64,000 nucleotides of DNA from JAFDWI01 sp963764215. Its GTDB lineage: Bacteria > Actinomycetota > Acidimicrobiia > Acidimicrobiales > Iamiaceae. The notes under the pieces are model-generated. The model was not told the origin of the DNA, did no database searches, and worked only from the letters and a program-made list of their open reading frames with translations. Positions 9,381 through 17,765 of the stretch are shown piece after piece. How positions within the stretch are numbered: the stretch's first letter is position 1; every line of letters begins with the position of its first letter. The position numbers and the translations under genes are program-made. Location of the stretch: contig CAVXRS010000003.1 of assembly GCA_963764215.1 (NCBI GenBank), positions 278,368 through 342,367 on the forward strand. The letters are read 5' to 3'.

Positions 9381-9972
9381 TCAGTCGAACGCTGCCGTCA
9401 TCCGGACTTCGGAGGTCACCACGGCGCGACCGGCGAGCTGCACACGATCTCCCGCACGGGCCATGTGGACGGTTCCGCCTCGCGGTGAGGCCTGATAGCC
9501 GACCAGGGTCCTTCGTCCGAGCCGGTCACCCCAGAGACACGCGAGGACACAGTGCGCTGATCCGGTGACGGGGTCCTCGGGAATGCCCTTCGTCGGGGCG
9601 AACACACGGCTCACCATGTCGTAGTCGGGTCGCTCGCTCGCCGCGGTCACGACAACGGGCCGCTCCACCGATGCTGCGAGCGCGCCAAGGTCGGGACGAA
9701 GTGCACGGACCGTTGACTCGTCGGGAAGTTCAGCGACCGTGAAAAGCCGCGATCGCCAGACGCGCACCGGCAGCGCACCGAGCGCGGAACCCGGCAGCGA
9801 CCCTGCGTCGCTTCGTTCGGGAGGATCGGCCCGCGAACGCCGTCTCCGCAAGGTTCATCTCGGCGATCACCTCGGCCACGTCCAGAGCGGAGGTCCACTC
9901 TGCACGCCACCTTCCCATCGATTGGCCGGCGCAAGCCGGCGAGGGGGCCCGGAGCTGCGGACCGTCGCACAA
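9381..9972 (-). pseudogene. PhzF-family isomerase remnant
   Basis: The 3' half is a clear PhzF-like C-terminal domain (PALF-type landmarks: SRVFAPTKGIPEDPVTGSAH, LVGYQASPRGGTVHM). In other frames upstream is the typical N-terminal strand motif EVIAEMNLAETAFA. Between these motifs the family normally has about 100 residues, including the DLCGHATLA-type segment. Here only some 20 codons separate them and the frame changes. No good start is visible. Unlike the other broken genes in this window, sequence is missing, so this looks like a genuine decaying gene. The substrate of the ancestor is unknown. Confidence 0.55.
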
Positions 9973-9984
9973 CCCTGGGAAGGG

Positions 9985-10758
9985 TCAGTGGCCCTTGAAG
10001 TCGGCCGGTCGCTTCTGCAGGAACGCCAGCATCGCTTCAGTGGTGTCCTCGGTCGTGAAATTGATGGCCTGGGCGGCTCCCTCGGCGCCCAACGCCTCGG
10101 AGAAGCTCCGCTGCGTTCCCTGATGGACCAGTCGTTTGGTCGAGGTCAACGCGATCGGCGGGAGCGCACTGAGCCGGTCGGTCCAGTCGGCGACCGCCGC
10201 GTCCAGTTCCAAGGTGGGAACCACCCGGTTCACCAACCCGATGCGCTCCGCTTCGGCCGCGTCGATGACATCGGCCAGAAGACAGAGTTCGAGAGCTCTG
10301 TGCAGCCCCACGCGCCGGGGCAGGAGCCACGACCCTCCGAAATCGACCGAGAGTCCCCTTTTGGTGAAGATCTCGCTGAAGCGTGAGCGTTCCGATGCCA
10401 CGACCAGATCACACCCCAGGGCCAGGTTCAGCCCGGCTCCGGCGGCAACGCCGTCGATCCGCGCGACACTCGGCTGGGGCAGCGCGTGCAGGGCGAGCGC
10501 GGCCTCATTGATCTGCTCCATGTGGCGGGTCCAGTGGCGTGCCACCCCTCCACCGTCACCCGGCGCGAGATCGGCTCCCGAACAGAACTCGTCGCCCGCT
10601 CCGGTCACCACGACCACCCGGACGGTGTCGTCGTGCCCGATCGCCGTGAACGCCTCACACAATTCGTTCCACATCGCATTGGTGATGGCGTTCTTGTGCG
10701 CCGGGTTGTCCAGCACCACCGTCGCGACCGATCCGTTTCGTTCCACGCGTATGGGCAT
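9985..10758 (-). CDS. Enoyl-CoA hydratase/isomerase family protein
   Basis: Crotonase-fold enzyme of 257 residues. Features are the N-terminal VATVVLDNPAHKNAITNAMW segment, the oxyanion-hole loop GAGDEFCSGADLAPGD, then RIDGVAAGAGLNLALGCDLV and FTKRGLSVDFGGSWLLPRRV. One of the two acidic residues of classical hydratases appears as Asp in SVDFGGS, so it may be an isomerase or another subfamily member. The substrate cannot be told from sequence. It sits between the phzF remnant and yraN, a non-standard insertion in the comM-yraN interval. The start is ATG 10758, because homology begins at MPIRVE. Confidence 0.88.
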   Translation of the reverse strand: MPIRVERNGSVATVVLDNPAHKNAITNAMWNELCEAFTAIGHDDTVRVVVVTGAGDEFCSGADLAPGDGGGVARHWTRHMEQINEAALALHALPQPSVARIDGVAAGAGLNLALGCDLVVASERSRFSEIFTKRGLSVDFGGSWLLPRRVGLHRALELCLLADVIDAAEAERIGLVNRVVPTLELDAAVADWTDRLSALPPIALTSTKRLVHQGTQRSFSEALGAEGAAQAINFTTEDTTEAMLAFLQKRPADFKGH

Positions 10759-10797
10759 GGCGTCACCGTACCCCGGTCGGCCGAAGCGTCGGTCCAC

Positions 10798-11175
10798 TCA
10801 GAATGCCCCGGCGATCACCTCGACCCGACCACCCAGCACCGAGACCACGTCGAATCGCAGTCGTGCGCCGTGCACGTCGTGCTCGTCGAGCCATCGCAGC
10901 GCCAGATGTCGGATCCGTCGTTGCTTGGCCGGGGTGACTGCCGCGGCGGGCACGCCGTAGGCGGAGGAACTCCGGCTCTTCACCTCGCAGAAGACCAGGC
11001 AGCCTTCACCTGCCGCGATCAGATCCAGCTCGCCATCGCGACAGCGCCAGTTGCGATCGAGGATCTCGTAGCCGTCGCTGAGGTACCACGCGGCCGCAGC
11101 GTCCTCCCCGGCCACCCCCAGGGCCTGTCGTCGTCGAACCTGTTCAGCGGAATAGCGTGGGTGTCGAGTGGGCAC
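10798..11175 (-). CDS. YraN/UPF0102 family nuclease-like protein
   Basis: A 125-residue protein of the UPF0102 family with a restriction-endonuclease-like fold. It has the expected core: GEDAAAAWYLSDGYEILDRN, CRDGELDLIAAGEGCLVFCE and VKSRSSSAYG, which supplies the E-VK metal-site motif. The family function is not settled. The GTG start is at 11175. In most actinobacteria rnhB and lepB lie between this gene and rplS. Here only 44 bases separate the two. Confidence 0.9.
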   Translation of the reverse strand: MPTRHPRYSAEQVRRRQALGVAGEDAAAAWYLSDGYEILDRNWRCRDGELDLIAAGEGCLVFCEVKSRSSSAYGVPAAAVTPAKQRRIRHLALRWLDEHDVHGARLRFDVVSVLGGRVEVIAGAF

Positions 11176-11219
11176 ACCGGGGGCGTACCCCAGGTCGACC
11201 CGACCTCAAACCTGGAAGG

Positions 11220-11567
11220 TCAGTTGACCCGCTTTTCCTTCACCTTCGCGGCCTTGCCGATCCGGTCACGCAGGTAGTACAGCTTGGCGCGACGGACATC
11301 ACCACGGCTCACGACCTCGATCGTGTCGATCGCCGGGGTGTGCACGGGAAATGTCCGCTCCACGCCGACGCCGTAGCTGATCTTGCGGACGGTGAACGTC
11401 TCCCGGATTCCATCACCCTGTCGTCGGATCACCACTCCCTGGAACACCTGGATCCGATGCTTGTCGCCTTCGACGACACGCACGTGGACCTTCAGATTGT
11501 CGCCGGGGGCGAAGTCGGGCACATCGTCGCGCAGGTGCTCCTGATCGATGAGGTCGGTGGGGTTCAT
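11220..11567 (-). CDS. rplS: 50S ribosomal protein L19
   Basis: bL19, at the 30S/50S interface. The 115 residues show FAPGDNLKVHVRVVEGDKHR, IQVFQGVVIRRQGDGI, FTVRKISYGVGVERTFP and RRAKLYYLRDRIGKAAKVKE. The ATG at 11567 gives the normal N terminus (MNPTDLIDQ). It follows trmD by about 13 bases and closes the rpsP-khpA-rimM-trmD-rplS operon. Confidence 0.97.
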   Translation of the reverse strand: MNPTDLIDQEHLRDDVPDFAPGDNLKVHVRVVEGDKHRIQVFQGVVIRRQGDGIRETFTVRKISYGVGVERTFPVHTPAIDTIEVVSRGDVRRAKLYYLRDRIGKAAKVKEKRVN

Positions 11568-11580
11568 GGTGGATCGAATG

Positions 11581-12319
11581 CTAGGCGTCGGGATCTTGTG
11601 GGCCCAAAAGGTCGGATTCGTCACGAATCGGTCCACCGTGCCGCTCGATCAGGTCCGGCCGTTGCCGCATCGTCCGACGAAGCGCCTGGTTCCGGCGCCA
11701 GTTCCTCGATCCGGGCATGATCACCGGATCTGAGCACCTCCGGGACACTCCACTCACGGAACGTCGCCGGGCGGGTGTAGTGCGGATACTCCAACAGATC
11801 CCCGCGGAACGACTCCTCCTGTGCCGACGACGCATTACCCATCACCCCGGGAACCAACCGGCTCGTCGCCTCCAGGATCACCAGTGCACCGACCTCTCCG
11901 CCGGAGACGACCACGTCGCCGATCGAGACCTCATCGTCGACCAGATGTTCTCTGATCCGCTCGTCCACTCCTTCGTAGCGTCCACAGAGCAGCGAGAAAC
12001 CTCCCGACGACGCGAGCTCGTCGGCCATCTGCTGATCGAAGCGCCGTCCTCCCGGCGACAAGAGCAACAACGGGCGGGGCGCCCGGGTGGCTTCGACCAC
12101 CTCGAACACCGGTTCCGGCATCATCACCATGCCCGCTCCACCGCCGAACGGTGCGTCGTCCACGCTGCGGTGGACGTCGTGCGCGCCGTCACGGATGTCG
12201 TGTATCCGAAGATCCAACCGTCCCGTCGCGCGGGCACGACCGAGGAGCGCCCGCGCGCTGAATCCGTCGATCAATTCGGGGAAGATCGTGAAGACGTCGA
12301 CCCGTAGCCCGACTTCCAT
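11581..12319 (-). CDS. trmD: tRNA (guanine-N1)-methyltransferase TrmD, frameshifted near 11706
   Basis: Methylates G37 of tRNAs reading CNN codons, preventing +1 frameshifting. The SPOUT/trefoil-knot signatures are VDVFTIFPELIDGF, PFGGGAGMVM, LLSPGGRRFDQ, LCGRYEGVDERI, SIGDVVVSGGE and the interdomain linker REWSVPEVL. After SGDHARI the frame breaks, and the expected tail (WRRNQALRRTMRQRPDLIER) continues one frame over to a stop at 11581. TrmD is essential in most bacteria, so this is almost certainly a consensus indel. The ATG at 12319 overlaps the rimM stop (ATGA). Confidence 0.93.
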
Positions 12320-12771
12320 CAGAACAGTCCCTCGGGCACGTCGACCACGATCCGGTCGTCGATCTCGACGATGAACACCGCGGGCACGAGAGTCCCGTCT
12401 TCCAACACCAACAGGTCGTGGGCCGGATTCGGCTGCACGGCCTCCACAGGACCATGACCGACCCCGGCGGTGTCGACGACTTCGAGACCCACGACCTGGT
12501 GGACCCAGACACCTTCTGCAGCCGGGTCCGGACTGGCACGGAGCACCAGGCCTCCCAACTGCTCCGCAGCCTCCCGGTCGTCGATGCCGTCGAAGTGAAC
12601 GAGCCAACGGCGACCGTGCTCGTGTGCGTGGCGGACGATCAGCGGACCTCGCTCGGAGCCGAGCTCGGATCCGGCCGCGAGCCGCGACCGGTCGTCGGAG
12701 ATCAGAGCGACGACGACGTCCCCACGAAGTCCGTGGGGACGTTCGACGCGGGCAACCTCGAGGGTCGTCAG
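12319..12771 (-). CDS. rimM: 16S rRNA processing protein RimM, probable CTG start
   Basis: Assists 30S head maturation with S19. The frame runs ARVERPHGLRGDVVVALI, then a PRC-barrel-type domain (VWVHQVVGLEV, VEAVQPNPAHDLLVLEDG, VPAVFIVEID, DVPEGLF). No ATG, GTG or TTG exists before the conserved N-terminal motif. The only candidate is CTG at 12771, whose last two bases overlap the khpA stop as CTGA, just like the ATGA overlaps elsewhere. A CTG start (150 residues) is my inference. A hidden indel is the alternative. Confidence 0.85.
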   Translation of the reverse strand: MTTLEVARVERPHGLRGDVVVALISDDRSRLAAGSELGSERGPLIVRHAHEHGRRWLVHFDGIDDREAAEQLGGLVLRASPDPAAEGVWVHQVVGLEVVDTAGVGHGPVEAVQPNPAHDLLVLEDGTLVPAVFIVEIDDRIVVDVPEGLF

Positions 12772-13013
12772 TCGACGAACTCCACGTCGACCCGACGGTC
12801 CTGCCGTGCTGCGGCGGCCCGCACCACGGCGCGGATCGCATCGGCAGTGTGCCCCCGTCGACCGATCACCCGGCCCATGTCACCGTCAGCAACCCGCACG
12901 TCGTAGCGATCGGGGTCGGCGGCCTCCATGTCGACCTCCACGGCCTCCGGGGCGTCGACGATCGAGCGCACGATGTACTCCAGGACTGCCCCTGCGGGGT
13001 CGCCTTCGCTCAC
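12768..13013 (-). CDS. khpA: KH-domain RNA-binding protein KhpA
   Basis: A single KH domain of 81 residues (AVLEYIVRSIVDAPEAVEVD, then GDMGRVIGRRGHTADAIR containing the GxxG loop, closing with VDVEFVD). In Gram-positives KhpA pairs with KhpB/Jag to bind small RNAs and mRNAs. The GTG at 13013 overlaps the rpsP stop (GTGA). The order rpsP-khpA-rimM is standard for actinobacteria. Confidence 0.93.
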   Translation of the reverse strand: MSEGDPAGAVLEYIVRSIVDAPEAVEVDMEAADPDRYDVRVADGDMGRVIGRRGHTADAIRAVVRAAAARQDRRVDVEFVD

Positions 13014-13299
13014 GACGCGGCGCCGGAGCTCGTTGCGGCACCACCCTCGAACGTCGCCCACACGCCGGTCGCAACCGAGAAGCTTGCGCGACAGCCTCGG
13101 TGGGCTGTGCGCCGTTGCGGAGCCACTTGAGCGCCTTCTCCTCGTCCACCAGCACACCGGACGGCTCGAGGCGCGGTTGGTAGGTGCCGATGATCTCGAT
13201 CATCCGCCCGTTGCGCGGCGAACGCGAATCCGCGGCGACGATGCGGTAGGTCGGTTGCTTCTTCTTGCCCATTCGCACCAAGCGGAGCTTCACGGCCAC
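13010..13299 (-). CDS. rpsP: 30S ribosomal protein S16, frameshifted near 13085-13095
   Basis: bS16, essential for 30S assembly. The first 65 or so residues are in one frame (VKLRLVRMGKKKQPTYRIVA, RMIEIIGTYQP, WLRNGAQPTEAV). The rest (KLLG, then TGVWATFEGGAATSSGAAS) is recovered only by two frame changes around 13085-13095 and ends at a TGA that overlaps the khpA GTG. An essential ribosomal protein broken this way argues for sequence error. The GTG start is at 13299. Confidence 0.93.
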
Positions 13300-13357
13300 T
13301 GAGTTCTTCTTTCGGTCCGATTCGTGCGGAAGGACAAGTCTGTTCGCCGGTGGGCGC

Positions 13358-14791
13358 TCAGTTCAAACCGGGAAGGCGGAGTTCGGGGCGGGGACCGGCG
13401 CCGGACTCGCCGGATGCGGGTCCCCGAGGCGTGACGCGACCGGACCCCTTGCCTTTGCGTCCCTTCTTCTTCCGCTTCCCGCCGGCTCCGACCCCGAACC
13501 GCTTCATCATCCGCTGGACTTCGGAGAACTGGCGGAGGAGCTGGTTGACCTCGGAGGTCGACGTGCCCGATCCGTTCGCGATCCGCAGCCGCCGGGAGCC
13601 GTCGATCAGGTTCGGCTTCCGCCGCTCGGCCGGCGTCATCGACCGGATGATCGCCTCGAGTCGGGCCACCTCCGAATCCGGGATGTCGGCATTGCGGAGC
13701 TCCTTGGGAACGCCGGGCAGCATGCCCACCAGGCCGCCGATCGGGCCCATCTTCTTCACCTGCTGCATCTGCTCGAGGAAGTCCTCGAGGGTGAAGGTGC
13801 CCTCCATCAGCCGCGCCGCGGCCGCCTCGGCCTCGGCCTCGTCGAATGCGTCCTTGGCCTTCTCGATCAGGGTCAGCATGTCGCCCTGGCCGAGGATCCG
13901 TCCCGCGAGACGATCGGGATGGAACCGGTCGAAGTCGGCGAGCTTCTCACCGGTCGAGGCAAATGCGATCGGCTTGCCGACGACCTCCTTGACCGACAGC
14001 GCCGCGCCACCTCTGGCGTCGCCGTCGAGCTTGGTGAGGATCACCCCGTCGAGCGACAGCGACTCGTCGAAATTCTCGGCGGTGGTCACCGCGTCCTGAC
14101 CGGTCATGGCGTCGACGACCAGGAATGTGTAGTGGGGTTCGGTGACCGCTTCGATCCGCCGGACCTGGTCCATCAGTTCGGCGTCGATCGAGAGTCGGCC
14201 CGCCGTGTCGATGATGAGGACGTCGCGGCCCAGCCTTCGGGCCTCGCCGAGCGCGTCGGCGGCGACCGGCACCGGGTCGCCGTCACCGGCCGCCACGATC
14301 TCGTCGGACGCGGAGAACACCGGGACGTCCACCTGGGACGCCAATGTCCGCAACTGGGCGACGGCGGCGGGGCGTTGCAGATCGGCCCCGACCAGCATCG
14401 GGTTGCGCCCCTGGGACTTGAACCATCGGGCCAACTTGGCCGACGTGGTGGTCTTGCCCGAACCCTGGAGCCCGGCCATCAGGATCACGGTCGGGGGTTG
14501 CGGCGCAAAGGTGATCCGCAATGCCTCCCCGCCCAGGATCTCGATGAGTTCGGTGTGGACGATGTCGATGACCTGTTGGGCCGGATTCAGCGCCTGATGC
14601 AGCTCCGAGCCGACACACCGCGTGCGGATCCGATCGAGCAGATCGCGTACGACGACGAAGTTGACATCCGCCTCGAGAAGTGCCAGTCGGATCTCGCGGA
14701 GGACCTCGTCGACGTCGGCCTCGCTGAGTCGGCCGTGGCCGCGGAGCCGCTTGAAGATGTCCTCGAACCGGTCCGAGAGCGAATCGAACAT
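13358..14791 (-). CDS. ffh: Signal recognition particle protein Ffh
   Basis: GTPase subunit of SRP, 477 residues. The N domain is 1-90. The G domain has GLQGSGKTTTSAKLA (G1), ADLQRPAA, IDTAGRLSID (G3), LTKLDGDARGG (G4) and ASTGEKLADFDRFHP. The M domain carries FLEQMQQVKKMGPIGGLVGM and RIANGSGTSTSEVNQLL for signal-sequence and 4.5S RNA binding. A Lys/Gly-rich tail (KRKKKGRKGKG) ends the protein. It starts one base after the BON-protein stop, so it is co-transcribed with ftsY. Confidence 0.97.
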   Translation of the reverse strand: MFDSLSDRFEDIFKRLRGHGRLSEADVDEVLREIRLALLEADVNFVVVRDLLDRIRTRCVGSELHQALNPAQQVIDIVHTELIEILGGEALRITFAPQPPTVILMAGLQGSGKTTTSAKLARWFKSQGRNPMLVGADLQRPAAVAQLRTLASQVDVPVFSASDEIVAAGDGDPVPVAADALGEARRLGRDVLIIDTAGRLSIDAELMDQVRRIEAVTEPHYTFLVVDAMTGQDAVTTAENFDESLSLDGVILTKLDGDARGGAALSVKEVVGKPIAFASTGEKLADFDRFHPDRLAGRILGQGDMLTLIEKAKDAFDEAEAEAAAARLMEGTFTLEDFLEQMQQVKKMGPIGGLVGMLPGVPKELRNADIPDSEVARLEAIIRSMTPAERRKPNLIDGSRRLRIANGSGTSTSEVNQLLRQFSEVQRMMKRFGVGAGGKRKKKGRKGKGSGRVTPRGPASGESGAGPRPELRLPGLN

Positions 14792-15210
14792 CTACGCTCC
14801 TTCCGCGGGGGCGACCCGCACCCGGTTGTCGACGTCGAGCACCCCGGCAACCCCACGCGCCGCGTCCCCCAGGTCACGGGCACTGGTCTCGTCCGGCGCG
14901 GTGCCCGCGAGGATGATGTGCCAACCCACCTCGTCCTCGGCGGCGACCGCGACGACCTCGGGTTGGGTCAGGTGCCAGGTCCGGGGGGCGGTCGACAACC
15001 GGTTTCGGACCCGTACCTCGATGGACTCCTGGGTCCCCGACCGTCGCTTCGCGATCTCCTCGGCGATGCGTCGCCGGAGCTCGGATCCGGTCACCGGGGT
15101 GACGAGCGCACCGGCGAGTGCGCCGACGCCGAGCAGGGCGAGCCGCCCGGACCCAACGCCCGCAGAACCTTGGCCGTCACGCGGAGGGGACTCAGCACGA
15201 GGCGCGCCAT
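14792..15210 (-). CDS. Membrane-anchored BON-like domain protein, frameshifted near 15150
   Basis: About 139 residues once one indel is corrected. MARLVLSPLRVTAKVLRALG is followed one frame over by a single helix (LALLGVGALAGALVTPVTGS) and then a soluble region resembling a BON domain (IEVRVRNRLSTAP, AAEDEVGWHIILAGTAPDET, VAGVLDVDNRVRV). BON domains bind phospholipid or protein partners at the envelope. The role of this one is unknown. The ATG at 15210 overlaps the ftsY stop (ATGA) and the stop abuts the ffh ATG, so it sits translationally coupled between the SRP receptor and the SRP GTPase. Confidence 0.7.
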
Positions 15211-16331
15211 CACGACGCCGCCTCCACGGCCAACAGCGCGTCGACGAATTCGGTCGGCTCGAAGTCCACGAGGTCCTCGATCGACTCGCCGAGACCGACG
15301 AGCTTCACGGGGATGCCGAGTTCTGCTTGGATTGCCATGACGATGCCTCCTTTTGCCGAACCGTCCAGCTTGGTGAGAACCACTCCGGTCACCTCGACCG
15401 CCTCGGTGAACACCTGAGCCTGCGAGAGGCCGTTCTGCCCGGTGGTCGCGTCCAGCACCAGGAGCACTTCGGTGACGTGCCCGCCGGCCTTGTCGGCCAC
15501 CCGCCGGACCTTCCGCAGCTCGTCCATGAGGTTCGACTTGTTGTGCAACCTGCCGGCCGTGTCAGCCAGGACGACGTCTGCGCCCCGCGCGACACCGGCC
15601 TCGATCCCGTCGAACACCACTGACTGACGGATCGGCTCCCTCGGCGCCCCGTACGAACTGGGCCCCACTGCGTTGCGCCCACGTCTCGAGCTGTTCGGCA
15701 GCGGCGGCCCGGAACGTGTCGCCCGCCACCATGACCACATCCTTGCCGGCCGCGCCGAACCGCGCGCCCAACTTGCCCACGGTGGTCGTCTTGCCGACCC
15801 CGTTGACCCCGACGAGCAACCACACCGTGGTGCCTTCGGGGGCCAGTTGCAACGTCCGATCGGCCACGTCGAGGCGCGCCGCCAGATCGGCTCTCAGGAT
15901 GTCGAGGAGCTCTTCGGGCTCGGTGATCTTCTCGGCCTTCACCTGGGCACGCATCGCGTCGAGGATCTCGGTGGTCAACCCGACGCCCACGTCCGCGCGG
16001 ACGAGCGCCTCCTCGAGGTCGTCCCAGGTCGTGTCGTCGATCCCCGCGCGTCCGACGATGGCGGTGAGATACCCCGAGACCACACTCCTCGCCTTGGAGA
16101 GTCGATCCCGGAAGCGGGGTCGGACCGGGGCAGGCCGTTCGGCGACGGCGACCTGCGGACTCGTCGAGCTCGTCGGGCTCGCTGGTCGATTCCGGCTCCG
16201 TCGGGACGCGGGTCGGTCCTCGGAGCCGGCTCCTCCAGCACGTCGGCGCCCCGCCGGGGCACGAACGCCACGAGCAGACTGATCACCACGATGACCGTGA
16301 TGGCGATGAGGATGGTCAGCTGGGCATGCAT
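15210..16331 (-). CDS. ftsY: SRP receptor FtsY, frameshifted
   Basis: Membrane-bound docking GTPase for SRP. The N terminus is a real transmembrane anchor (LTILIAITVIVVISLLVAFV), then an acidic linker with at least two indels between about 16115 and 16250. The N domain follows (RFRDRLSKARSVVSGYL), then G1 VGVNGVGKTTTVGKLG and VAGDTFRAAAAEQLE. A further shift lies near 15645 (FVRG to REPIRQSVV), then ADTAGRLHNKSNLMDELRKV, LTKLDGSAKGG and GLGESIEDLVDFEP. TM-anchored FtsY is typical of actinobacteria. The ATG is at 16331. Confidence 0.93.
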
Positions 16332-16424
16332 GAGGCCATCGATCCTAGTGGAGCACCGGGAAGTGCCCGGTGGCGACCGGCGCCGGAAGGCTCACCGGTG
16401 CGGCCGGTCCACGGGACCGCAGGG

Positions 16425-17690
16425 TCAGCTGGTCTCGCCCAGGGTCACGGAGATCGCACGTTCGGAACCGTCCCGGTAGACCGTCAACTTCACGGTCTCG
16501 CCGGGCTGACGGGCCCGGATCGCCGCGGCGAGATCGGTGCCACTCGCCACCGGGTTCTGGTCGACCTTGACCACGACGTCGCCTTGCTTCAGACCGGCTT
16601 TGGCGGCCGGCGACCCCGGCTCGACCGAGGCCACCAGTCCACCGACCCTGCTGCCGTCGGCGTCCTGGGTCTTCACTCCGAGGTAGCCGAACTGGATCGG
16701 CTGCCCGGCCACCAGCTTGTCGGCGACGGACTTGGCGAGATCGATGGGAATGGCGAAACCGACGCCGACATTGCCCGGTTCGCCACCGCCTGACTGGCTG
16801 CCCGAGATGATGGAGTCGTTCAGGCCGATCACCTGACCACGGTTGTTGGCGAGCATGCCGCCCGAATTGCCCGGATTGATCGGGGCATCGGTCTGGATCA
16901 TCGCCACCTCGCCGATCACGTTGCTGTTCTTCTGGATCGGCACGGCGCGCCCGACCGCGCTGACGATCCCCGCGGTGACCGTCTGGTCCAGTCCGTAGGG
17001 ACTCCCCAGTGCCACGGCCGTCTGTCCCACCTCGACCGGGACGCCCACGCCGAGCGCGGCCGTGGGCAGCTTGTCGCCGACCTTGATCCGGATCACCGCG
17101 ATGTCGGTTGCCGCATCGGATCCCACCACGGTTCCGTCCACCTGTCGACCGTCGTTGAGTCGCACCTTCATCGTGGAGTTGCCCTGCACCACGTGAGCCG
17201 CGGTGAGGATCAACCCCCTCGAGTCGTAGATGAAACCTGAACCCAGATCGTTGGCACCCTGGAGCTGAACCGCTGCCGGCGCGAGGGATTTCGCCACGGC
17301 CGCCGCGGGGTCGGACTCCTTCCCGGTCAGCGGGGCGGGTGCCGAGGAGACCTGATGGGTGTCGGCGCCGGCGAGCGCCTTGGAGACCGCAGCACTCGGA
17401 CTGGTCGACGACGTGAGACGACCCGCTCCGAATCCGATGACAAGGGCCACCACCACCCCCACCGCGGTGAACCCCGCCACTCGCCCTGGCCCACCCCGGC
17501 GCTGGAGGGAGGGAGAGGATGACGCCGGGGTGGACGCAGGGATCTGTGGTGGCGTCGCGGGAGCTCCGAACGCCGCCGAATTCTGCCACGGTGATTGCTG
17601 CGGAGCGGGCTGCTCCGCCGACGGAAACCACGCGTGCTGCCGGGTGGGAGGGCTCGTGCCCGGGTCGATGCCCCAGTTCGGGTCAGTCAT
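16425..17690 (-). CDS. HtrA/DegP-type PDZ serine protease (PepD-like)
   Basis: Envelope quality-control protease, 421 residues. A Pro/Ser/Gln-rich cytoplasmic N terminus (1-65), a transmembrane helix (about 71-90), a trypsin-like domain with the triad His166 (LTAAHVV), Asp196 (ATDIAVI) and Ser276 (GNSGG), and one C-terminal PDZ domain (FGYLGVKTQD to VKLTVYRDG). The ATG at 17690 has GAGGAG eight bases upstream. It follows a response regulator and histidine kinase on the same strand, the order of mycobacterial mprA-mprB-pepD, so it is probably under that system's control in envelope stress (inference). Confidence 0.93.
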   Translation of the reverse strand: MTDPNWGIDPGTSPPTRQHAWFPSAEQPAPQQSPWQNSAAFGAPATPPQIPASTPASSSPSLQRRGGPGRVAGFTAVGVVVALVIGFGAGRLTSSTSPSAAVSKALAGADTHQVSSAPAPLTGKESDPAAAVAKSLAPAAVQLQGANDLGSGFIYDSRGLILTAAHVVQGNSTMKVRLNDGRQVDGTVVGSDAATDIAVIRIKVGDKLPTAALGVGVPVEVGQTAVALGSPYGLDQTVTAGIVSAVGRAVPIQKNSNVIGEVAMIQTDAPINPGNSGGMLANNRGQVIGLNDSIISGSQSGGGEPGNVGVGFAIPIDLAKSVADKLVAGQPIQFGYLGVKTQDADGSRVGGLVASVEPGSPAAKAGLKQGDVVVKVDQNPVASGTDLAAAIRARQPGETVKLTVYRDGSERAISVTLGETS

Positions 17691-17765
17691 GGGTCGTGCT
17701 CCTCGTCGTGCCGTCGTCCCGATGAACCATGCCCACAAGGCTAGGGAATCCGCTGGAAACGCGGG

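Noticed and set aside
11581..13299. Programmed frameshifting in rpsP or trmD
   Set aside because: No conserved slippery heptamer or downstream structure was noticed, and similar shifts occur in many unrelated genes, so indel errors explain them better.
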